From assembly GCA_028023455.1 (NCBI GenBank), contig JAQFVV010006221.1:1928001-1992000 (forward strand): a DNA stretch of 64,000 nt, given 5' to 3'. The position numbers were made by a program, and so were the translations under genes. The DNA is from Epiperipatus broadwayi. Lineage: Eukaryota > Onychophora > Udeonychophora > Euonychophora > Peripatidae. Shown one piece after another: positions 24,401-36,400 of this stretch (the stretch's first letter is position 1; every line of letters begins with the position of its first letter). Under the pieces are notes generated by a model that made no database searches, was not told the DNA's origin, and worked only from the letters and a program-made list of their open reading frames with translations.

Positions 24401-27400
24401 AATTATTTCATTTATAATCACTGGTATAAAATCTCCTGCTAAATTATATTTATTCTCTTGCTTAACCAAAAATCAGTTTTTCTTTTAACATTCCATATAA
24501 AATTAAAAGAAAATAAATAAGTAAAAATTTATAAATCTTTTTTATAGCTTTTATTTATATAATGCTATTAAAAATGCATATTTCAATTAATGATATTTTC
24601 TTTTAACCCTCTTTAAATAACTACCAACAAAAGCCATATCACAAATCATCTTTCCCTGGTGATTTCTCATTTTTTTAAAATACAAAACTATATATATATT
24701 CCACCTCAGCAGCATTATATCTGTAATTTCATCTACAGAGAGATCTTCATTCATGTCATTTGTAGAGAATATATCGTTTCATATTGTTGTGATAAAAGGC
24801 TTGACTGAATGAAACTAATGCTCATAAAACAAAATCTTTCTTAAAGGCAAGCTCAAAAAAAAAAAAAGAAGTGAATTAAAAATAATGCCATTTTCATTAT
24901 TATTATGCATTTACATAGTTATTACGTTTATAGTTTAATGTCAAACCCTCTAAATTTAAAAGAAAATGACATACTTACAGCATTGAATGTGAACTTAAGT
25001 TATTAAAATGAGACAAAATGTAGATACCACCTATCACTTGAAAGCACACTACAGCAGCTGACAACAGTTAAAGACTGACAGTAAAAAATAATAATCAACT
25101 GAAAGCAATCGCTATAATTAAAATTATAAAAATTAATAAAGCAAACAAAAATTCAATGAAATTTTATTCCAGATAAACAAAATCTTTCTTAGTCGAGGAT
25201 GGTAAAATTATTATTTTTTTCTTAAAAAAAAAAAAAAAACAATTTTGGATATAAATCATGAAACACAAAAATAATCTCAGGTTGTTTTTAATTTTACAGA
25301 AATGAAATCCTACAAATTGTTTCTAAATTTTCATTGCCAGTTATGTGAATATCAAATAAAAAAAGACCATTTGACAAAAAAGAAATAAATTCAAGACAAC
25401 ATTTAATAATTCTTTTTTAAAAAAGCTAAACATTAACTGTTTTTTTAAATAATACCATTATATATTGCATATGTATATTATTGTCAATATTAAAAAATAA
25501 ATACAGCATTTTCAGTATGCTACAATACTAATTAAATAAACAATTATTAATTTGAAGGGATATTAACTTTACAAATTTGATGATATACTATTTGTCTAGA
25601 ATCAATCACTCTTAATGAACAAAAATTCTGTACATCTATATTATATGTGAAAGCATTTAAAAAAATATAAAGTTTGAATTTTTCTAAAAATATTTAACAA
25701 ATAAATTAGATGGTGGCAATCATCCAAAATTTAAGTACAATTAAAATGCCATCATTATAAATCTTCAGTTATATATTAAATCAACATTTGCTCTACAAAA
25801 ATCAAGGATTAATACTCTTATACAAAAAAGAAATTAAGTTAACACTTTTCTATTAATGATTCTAGTTCCATTTCATTCTTTTAATTAAAGTCAAAGTTAT
25901 GGAATTTAAATTTATTTTAATTTTTTATTTCTACAAAATTTTTTGAACTAAATTTCAATCAAAGCAATGATAGATAGTTTTGAATTATTTATTCATGAAT
26001 CTTTCCATTCAGTTCAATGTTTTCCATATTGTAAATTTAATTATTTTATTTTTAATGCCTTTCACTTTTGCATAAAGATTTAGTATTATATGAAATGTTT
26101 GAATATTGTCAAAAACTTTACTCTTAGCAATTAAATATGCCATTTCCATAAAGCGATGTCACATTCAATATTCAAATCATTTAAACTTTTATAATTTAAC
26201 AAACCTTTAAAAGTCAATAATATATTGTCAAGTTCTATTGATAAATAACTTCTTATATCAAAAGCTACATTCTAGTTATTAAAATTTCATCATAAATCAG
26301 TTTCTTTCTTTTTTTTAAGGGGGGGGGGAGTTGAAATTAAACAATTGTTATGATATGCAAATTTAATAAAGATCCTCTTTTAAATTTCTTTTTCATAAAG
26401 GATTCAAAATAAGCCCCAATTTTTGTTTTAAAATCTCCCATCATTAATTTAAAATAAAAATTATTGTGATAAAATACTTTTTAAATATTATCACAAAATT
26501 TTATTATTTCTTCAATTAAATGATCAGAAATTGGAGCATAAAAAGTTATATATTATGAATTTTAATTAGTTATTCATGAGATTAGAAATTATCCATTTAA
26601 TGAATAATATTTCTGTAGTTTTATTTCACTACGCCACTCTCATGCAAGGCAGAGATTGGTGTCTATCCACCTGGTGGAGAGATATGGACCAACTGATAAG
26701 TGCTGGTTCAGCATCAAATGTGCATTTTGGGGACCACATCTTTTTCACACGTTTTTGGTAATATGTTTATAATTACAACCTTCCACAAGGTATTAAAAGT
26801 GGGTAGAAACCAGTCCTTACCTTGTGTAAGTGGTGTAGTAAAAATAATACTATAAAAATATTATTTATTAAATGGATAATCTCTAGTTTTATGAATGACT
26901 GATTAAAATTAATAATATATTTCCATGAAGTGGTTTGTGTCAAAGTTGTGAGGGCAATAAATTTGACACCAATTGAACTATAGTAATTCTCCATCTATAT
27001 ATAGTGAACAATGATAAAGATGTGTGTAAGAGAATGTGATCTGGGTCAAATGATGGGTGCTGGTTCAGAATGAAATGTGCATCTAGGGGATCACACACCT
27101 TTGGTCATATGTTTATGATTAAATCCCTCTACAAAGTGTTAAACCAGTCTCTACCTTGTGTGAGATTGGTATAGCGAAAATAACACTACAGAAATATCAT
27201 TCATTAAATAAACTTATATACCTTGTATACTGTATTTAGAATAAAAGTAAATGAGTACAAGTCTGTAATTTTACTGTTCCAGTTTATTAATAATATTGCA
27301 TCTTTATTTTTATCACCACTATTCATCATTATTTTCAACCACAATCAATTCATGCAGGATGATCTCTTAAGTTTAATCAAATTTTTTTTCCATTCATAAT

Positions 27401-30400
27401 TTCTGTTCTCCACAACACACCAAAGATTCCTTATTTCATATAGTCTCTTTTTAGGTCTTTTAGAATTTCTTGAATATATAATATGTTCAACTTAGCTTCA
27501 TTTCAGTCTCTTAATTCTTTCAATGATGTTAGCAACATCTTTCTCTCAGCCATGTATTTTGTTTTATATCTCTTCTTGCTACTCACAAGTGGCCTAAGGT
27601 CTCTGGATTCCTCTTTCTGTTAAGTGTTTAAGTCTCAGATCAATAAGTAAGAATTGCTAAAACATATCCATTAAAAACCTTTTTTTTTTTCCCAAACACA
27701 AAGACATATTATCTTTTAATATTAAGTTAGCATTCTATCTAGATTTAATTCTATGATTAATTTCAACCATTATGTTTCCATCTGTGGTAACAATCTAACC
27801 AAGATATTTGCAGTTATTAGCTTCTTCTAATTCAAGATTATCAATTTTTATTTTCTTCTATTGAGAAAATATTTAACATAATTTTAGACTTTTTAGCATT
27901 TATCTTTAGTCTATTTTCTTACAAAGCATTTGATTATTATTGTAACATTTCACTGAGTTTTGAAAAATTATTTGCAAAAACCACATGATTTAAATAATCT
28001 TCACATTTACTTTTACTATTTTAGCTTCATATTTTAATTCATAAAGTATTTCTTGTATAAATATTCTAAAAGATTTGGAGATATAGAATCATCCTGTTGT
28101 ATACCTTTCCCAATGTTAATCTTCTTAGTATTATCATGTTAGTTTTGATAAATATTCTTCAAAATAAAACCATTTCTCGAGTTTATATCTTAATGATCTA
28201 ATACTTTAATCACCATAGAAATTCTTAAAGAATCAAAAGCTTTTTCATAATCTATAAACCCAAAGCATAATGGCAATTCATATTTTATTGGACTTGGTAA
28301 AATTTCTGTCAATACTGGGATATAATCCACTACGCTAAAATGACTTTTAAATCCAGCTTGTTTTTTTGATTGATTAGAATCCAAAATTCACTGTTAAAAA
28401 ATTGTAATTATCTTGATAAAGATTTTGTATAGAACTGAATGTCTATAATTTCTAATATCCCAGTCACCATCTTTCTAAAATATTAATATTACTATTACAT
28501 TCTTTCAATCATTTGGTACATTTTTATTATTTAGACATTTGATATATAACTGCCAACAATTTTTCTATTTCTTCATGTTTCTTTTGAGATAACAATAATA
28601 ATTCCATTATTTCCTGGAGCTTTTCTTTTTATTGATTTAATTATGTCTCACTTCATTTAAAATGCTGGACAATTTAAAAAATATAATGATTGTAGAAGTC
28701 ACTTTTTCTTGTTCTTTATTATTATATCATTCTTTATAGAATTATTCCACACACTTCATGATATTCTCTCTCTTTTTAATAATAGTTCAATTTTTCTTCT
28801 TATTGCAGAAATAAATTTGCTTCCAACACCAAGATGTTATTTTACTCTTTTGAAACTTTTATTTTCTTCTAGTTTTCCTTGCCAATTCAATTATATTTTC
28901 TAATATTAATAACACTTGTTCATATTATTTTACAAACTCTAGATACTCAATTCTTGTTAATAGATCATTTAAAAAAAAATTTCATATTTCCTCTTTTCTT
29001 TGTATTTATTATCTTATTGATTTCAGTCAAATATGAACCATCTTCAAAGTCAGTTAATATTTTAAAACGATTTGCAAGTTCTAATTTAAATATCACATGA
29101 TCACCATTTCTTATGCTTGCTCATAACTGTTATTAAAACAGGCAAAACTCCCCATACAGTAATACCACAAGCCAGAGTAATCAATGGATGCCAGAAAGCT
29201 TGTGCATAAAATCCCTATCTAGTGCCTACTCATCCAATATCCCCAGACTAGTTTCTAGCTTGTGGCTTTCATCAGTGAGAAGCCTTGGATATGAGAGCAC
29301 TGCACCTAGATCTTAGGATCTAATGCAACCCTCCAGCAGCTACCTTTTATCTCTACTCAACTATAAAAGTATTAGAATAAAATTGAAAACACAATAATAT
29401 TTTCATTCAACTTGTCTTTTCATCTTTTCTCCTAATTCATAATGACCCATTTAATAATATGTAGTTCTGCCAATTCTTGCAATATTCCTTCAATAGAAAA
29501 TAATCAGCAGTTGTAGGTACCTCAATAAAAATGAATTGCATCCTGAATTTGCAATCAAGAGATTTTTATCACCCTTTTCTCATCAACTGCTGCCTTGGAC
29601 TGGCAACTTTACAGCCTCCTAGAAATAAGAGCCATAAAGAAGAGATTAATCACACACATATTCATTCTATCTTCAAGAAAACTCAACTGATATTTCAGTT
29701 AAGAACTACCAGGCAACTGAGAAGACTATAGAATTTCTTAATCTTAAACTCAGAGGTAAAAAGACAATAAACTCACCAAACTATCAAATCAACTATATTT
29801 CAGCCAATCTTCCCTCTTTCTCTAAGTCTGTTTATCTTCCCTCGACAATTCCAAGCAGTCAGAGCCAGTAATTGAAAAGCACTTGTTTTAAAACGTGAAG
29901 CATATGTACTGGAGGAATAGATATTATTCACAATGCTGAATAAACATGACTTAAATCAGGATTTAAAGTCTAATTATTGATGTACTTTAAGTCGTCTTGA
30001 AAATCTTACTTTACTTTAGTGATTATAAGCATTATTAAGAAAATCTATAATTTATTATTATTACTAATTAAACTTTCTTCTTTTGATCACTTGAATAAAA
30101 AGAACTTAATTCTAGCACTTTTAATAAAAACTGATAAAAGATATTCCCATTTTTCAATCTATTTATTTATACATAAAATAAACTTTTTATAAAGATATTT
30201 GTCACATATTTTTTATTTATTCACTCCCATAAAACTTCAGTAACGTTTTTTTGAAATAAAATAAACATTGACTTAATTTTTTTTCTAAATTCAATTATTA
30301 CAATATAATGTGTATTATGTTTTCTGAAATAAAACTGGAAAAAATAGAGAACTTGCTACAATGTATTAAATAAATAAACATACTTAAAATATATTGTAAT

Positions 30401-33400
30401 GATCCGCTATTTCGACATGAGAAAACATCAAAATTAAGCACAAATTATAATAGTCCAATGAAAATGAATAATAAAAAATAACTTTCGAGATTTTCCACTT
30501 AAATCCAAATAATGGAGACGAAACAAGATAGGAAGTAAAATATAATTTAATTTAATCATAAATTATAATAATGGCCAGACCTAGCTATATTCATAAAAAT
30601 ATTATAGACTTCAGTCATCTTTCCAGACTATTAAACCACTTCTAATTAACTGAAGGGAAATTAGATCCTATTAAGAATTTATTTTAGGTTTAAACAAGAG
30701 TGCCATCCAATACTGGGAAATCCATGGGAGGATATTCTGCACTATCAGTATTATTAAACCATATCACGACTAAATTTGTAAAGTATAAACTCTTATCTCA
30801 CGAGCAATTACAAATTAATTTATTATATTTAAATGGGAAGAATTTACGAGAAGAGAGACAGGAAGTTAGATTAATAAATAACAAAAATATATATTTATTA
30901 TGCAATAATACTCATTGATTAAACTGCCCTACATTATTTCAATAAACTCAATGCTATATATACATTAAAACATATATACTATTACTATAAATTATAAAAT
31001 GCAAATAATAAATATATAAAATTATTATAAATTTTACCATCCTTCAGGTGATCACACTTCAATATTAAAAGTTTTATCAGTCCAAATAAAAATTCCTTTT
31101 TTGTTAAGCTTAGTCTATTCCAGTATTTTAGATGCTATAAAATGCATTCTTAAAAATTTAGAAACATTAAGTTTTTCAACATTTTTAGTTGCTTTGTATT
31201 TAGGTTATATTTCTCCATCTTTCTAAAGATAACTCATGAGAGGATTTTTATTTAACAGGAATATGTGCAGGCATAATTTTAACATAGAATAAGCACAAAT
31301 GGCAATTTAAGTCTGATCACATATCAGGCTTTAATTAAATAAATAATTAATCCAGACTACATTGTATCCAGGATAAATGATACATACAGCGGATTTAGCA
31401 GCCATGTGTCATCATGATCATTTCACAAAATTGATTTTTATTCATAACTTGACTGCTAAATAAATATAAAACTTGGAAGTTTTTACGAGCAGCTAATGAT
31501 AATTGTTAAACAAAAGACACTGAAAATGCTGGGGAGAACGAGAGCTTTTTAATAAAATTTTAATTACACTTTTTATTTAAACTGTACATCATTTTAAAAA
31601 AAATAAATTGTATCTTATTATCTTTCTAATCATTTTTTAAAGTTAATTTTATCAATTACAATAACAAAAATATTTGTCAAAATACAAAAATCTTTTATAT
31701 AATCTTGACATTTTTAATGAAATAAAACTGGAATCTTTTATTTTTAAATCATATTTTAATTTCAAACTTTGAACTCTGAATGTTAAATTTAGAGACAATA
31801 CAAGCAAATTTTAAATCTATGAAAGAAATCTTTACTTGTTTACCCTTTTTTTATTATCATTATTATTAAAATTGTTACTCTTAAAGTAACCTGTATTTAG
31901 CCATTCTTGTGGTCAATTATGAATCTTGCTTTGCAACTGATACAGTATATATATATTTTTCTTCTAAGAAAGTTTCATTTCAAAATGTAGCCGTCGCCCC
32001 CCCCCCCCCCCAAAAAAAAAAAACCACACGATACAGTTGCTACTTTGTTTACACTCTACGATTATCATAAATAAACTGCAATTATTTGCCAAAAAAAACA
32101 AAAACAAAGACAACTCTAAATTTGGTAACATTATTAGACATAACTTGATATAATTTTGGTTAAAAAGTGCCTCCCCCCCCCCACAAAAATAATAATTCAT
32201 ATATGAATAAAAATATAGGCCAATATTAAAAACAAATAATTATCTGTTTTATTATAGGTTGGAAATTAATTAAAGTTCCTGTTAAATTCTTTCTTATAAG
32301 GAGCCTAATATAATTGCAATTGACAATATAGAAATGAAATTTATGAATAAATTTTAATTTCTAGTACAGCCAATTTTTCTAAATACTTTTTGTTATTAGA
32401 ATTGTTTATTTTTTAAATTTTGCACTACATAATTTTCATCACTAATAATTTCTTAAAAACCATTGTCATTTTCAATTTTATTTTCCTTTTTAAATCAGAT
32501 TAATTTTCTAAATATGTAATTATAATGTTGCCAGATTCAATTTATTTAGATTACTGTTTGTTTTTAATGTGGTTGTATTAATCAAATATGAATCAAGACA
32601 GAATTAGGCCTTTCTACTTTTGCACAATTCTTTTAAGGCTTAATCTTGTTTCGTTATCTTCTATCCAGATTTTAAGACCAACTATAAAACCAGTATATCA
32701 TAAGAATAGTTTATGTGGACATATTTAGTCTGGCTTTTTAACAATTATCTCAAAAAATATGAATTGTAGAAAAAAAAATTATTCGCAATATTATAGGTTG
32801 TTCATTATTAATGATTAACATTATATATTTAACTTTTTTCGCTTTTTTGGCACTGCACGCACTCTTGTGCGCTCATTTGATGACGTGTTATTTTCTTTCT
32901 TTGCTGACGTAAAAAGTATAAGCATGATGTCAATCAAAATACGGCCATGTTATAGCTCAATATCTTATCTTTCAAACAATCTTTACCTCAAAAAAATCGG
33001 CTGAAATTTGGATTTTTGGCAACAGTTTTAATCAAGGACAGTAGTTAATTTTTTTGTTTTTTTGATAATTTTTGTACTTATCACGAAGCGATAAAACACA
33101 AAAAATGGTTTATGGGCTGCAAGTGAAAATTTCTCGGGTGTTATTCACAAGCAAGGCCTACAATAGAGTTTCAACGTAATTACTCGTAAGTTAATATTTA
33201 CAATTATAAAAAAATCTAAATAAAAAACAGAAAAAAAATATATATCAAGAACTGAAATTAAAATAATTACGTTGGCTTTCCCATATATACACCAGGAGTA
33301 GGTGTATGAGCTCTCTGAGTTATTGAATAATCTACACGAATACGTCTTCCATCAACTTCTAATCCATTACATCTTTCTTTAGCCTATTCATTCAACAAAC

Positions 33401-36400
33401 AAAAAATATTTCAAATGCGGAGATAAAAAAAATGCCACAAAACAAACAAAAAAAAAAAAATACATACCATATGAGCATCCTCACTATTTTCAAAATACAC
33501 AAATGCAAATCCACGTGAACGACCAGTCTAAAAACAAAATTAATAATAATATATGTATATGTTCCCAAATAATATATTTTGATTTGCTATATTTTATAAT
33601 TAAAACTTTTAAGAGATTAACAAAATTTTTAAAATTAAATAATTAGACAGTTTTAATTCTACTTACATTAATATAAATAAAATAAAAAAATAGTCAAAAA
33701 ATTTCAGAAATAAAAATATCTATAATACTGAAAACTATAATTTTAAAAGAATAAGATGTGCATCAATGTTTGACAGAAATAAATATATATTTTTGTTATA
33801 AAATATAAAAATGATTTATAAAGTCTAAAAACAAAATTAATAATAATATATGTATATGTTCCCAAATAATATATTTTGATTTGCTATATTTTATAATTAA
33901 AACTTTTAAGAGATTAACAAAATTTTTAAAATTAAATAATTAGACAGTTTTAATTCTACTTACATTAATATAAATAAAATAAAAAAATAGTCAAAAAATT
34001 TCAGAAATAAAAATATCTATAATACTGAAAACTATAATTTTAAAAGAATAAGATGTGCATCAATGTTTGACAGAAATAAATATATATTTTTGTTATAAAA
34101 TATAAAAATGATTTATAAACCAAAGTTCAAGGTCCAATTTTTCAAAAAGAAATCTGAACAATTCTAAGAATACAAAAATGTCGTACATAAATATATCAAA
34201 ATAATAATCAGTCAAAAAGCAAGCCTGCTTCTATCATTTGTTCTATCCTCAAAAGTTCTAGCAACTCCTTCCGGAACATTATCTATCAATTTATTACTTC
34301 CAGACTCTATTTCATTTACCACCTATAAAACATTTCTTTCCTAATTAACTGATCAGCTCATTTAGGTAACTAGCAACCTAATTTAAAATCTCAACACTGG
34401 AGTAGCAATTCTATTACAAATCTGGAAGTATACTAAGCTAAGAAATTACATTTAAATAAATTAAAAGTAAATTTTTAGATAACACTATTTTAGATTCAAT
34501 TGTACAAAAATTAATATACAATGGAACCACAACATCTGCTGTCTTATGTTCCAAGCTCCCTTGCTTACATCGTGTGTAATAACATTTTTTGATAACTTTG
34601 ACTAGAACAGAATATGTATTGTTTATTGAACTTCCAGTGTACAGTACCTTACATTTAAATTAAAAGGGCACATTTACAAATATTTTACTGAGTATGAATT
34701 CACTCCTCATTCGATGAAAAATAAGAATAAGGAAAAAAAACTTATGGTACTATATTTTTATTTCTTAAATAAAATAAATAGCGAATTATCCAACTTTCAT
34801 TGTAATTATATATGCTTTATGTATTTTTTTTTTTTTAAATAACTTTTTCTCTTACATGATAGTGTAACAATCTCATTATCAAGCAACTATGATTTCTCTA
34901 ATTGTTTTGATGTTTTTAAATCAGTATCAATTTAAATATATTTTTAAATTTTGTAAAACTTTCAGTATTATGCTTAGAAAACATTTTGGGAAAGAATACT
35001 AAAGAAAGAATAAAATGTATATTTCGCTCAATATAAACCGAAGAAATATTATAAGTAAATATGATTGCATATAGCATGCTCTGACAGAAAAATAGCTGCA
35101 GAAAGGAGTTTGCTATTAACTGAAAGGAGATCCTTTGATTCCTCTTGGAGGCTTTAAAGGAACAGAAACACAATAGTCTTTCTTCTCAGTTGCCTGATAA
35201 GGCAGAATGAATGTTTGTGTAAATGATAAATATTTTTCCAATAGATATATACAATTATGACAGACAAAAATAAATCATGGCCCTTATTCCCAGGAGACTG
35301 TAAAGTCACCAACCAAGGCAACGGTTGGTGGCCGAAGGCGGAGGGTGCTAAGAATCCCCTGATTGTGGACCCAGGCTGCCATTTGATGATGACTTTTTAT
35401 TTAGGTACTTACAACTGCAGATCACTTTCAAGTGAAGGAAGATTGCAAGAATTAGAAGAACTGTCTTATATTAAATGGGACATTATTGGACTTTGTGAAG
35501 TTAGAAGAAAAGGTGAAGAGACAATTGATTTAAAAAGTGGACATGTACTCTATTATAAAGGCACAAATATTGGAAATACAAGTGGAGTAGGATTCATTAT
35601 AAATAAAAAATTGGAAGAACAACATTGTGGAGATTGATGGTGTATCGGACAGAGTGGCAAGATTAGTTATACAACTTAATAGCAGATACCAAATGCAGAT
35701 AATTCAGGTTTATGCCCCAACAAGTTCTCATAGTGATGAAGTAGTAGAAGATTTTTATATGGATGTACAAAAGGCTTTTGATCAGAGTAAACAACATTTT
35801 AAAATTGTTATGGGAGACTTTAATGCTAGAATTGGTAAACAAATGAAAGATGAAAGTGCTGTAGGTAATTTTGGTTATGGTAATAGAAATGAGAGAGGAC
35901 ATAGACTTGTGGAGTTTGCAGAAAAAGAAAAACTTTATATTATGAATTCTTTTTTTGAGAAAAATGTTAAAAGGAAATGGACATGGAAGCATCCAAATGA
36001 AGGTACAGCAGAATTGGATTATATTTTGACTAACAGAAAATACATATTTCAAGATTGTAATGTTCTTAATAAATTTAACACAGGAAGTGATCATTGATTA
36101 GTAAGATGTAAGATACGTGTTAATGCAAAACTAGAGAGACAAAAATTATTAAGAAAAACAATATTTACAGTTGATATTCCTAATCTTCAGAAACATTCTA
36201 ATGAATTTAAATTAGAACTTACAAATCGGTTTCAAGTATTAGTAGATTTTGAACATGATTCAGATTTGAATGAAATTAATATGAAAATAACTGATACACT
36301 TTTAAAAACTGCAACAAAGATAGCTGGTAGAAAAAAGCAGCAATTGACCAATAAAATTTCTACTGAGACTAGAGAATTTATGAAGAAAAGAAGGAATATG

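Noticed and set aside
33525-34118. CRISPR-like or satellite array
   Set aside because: There are only two units of 297 bp, without spacers; it is a simple tandem duplication.
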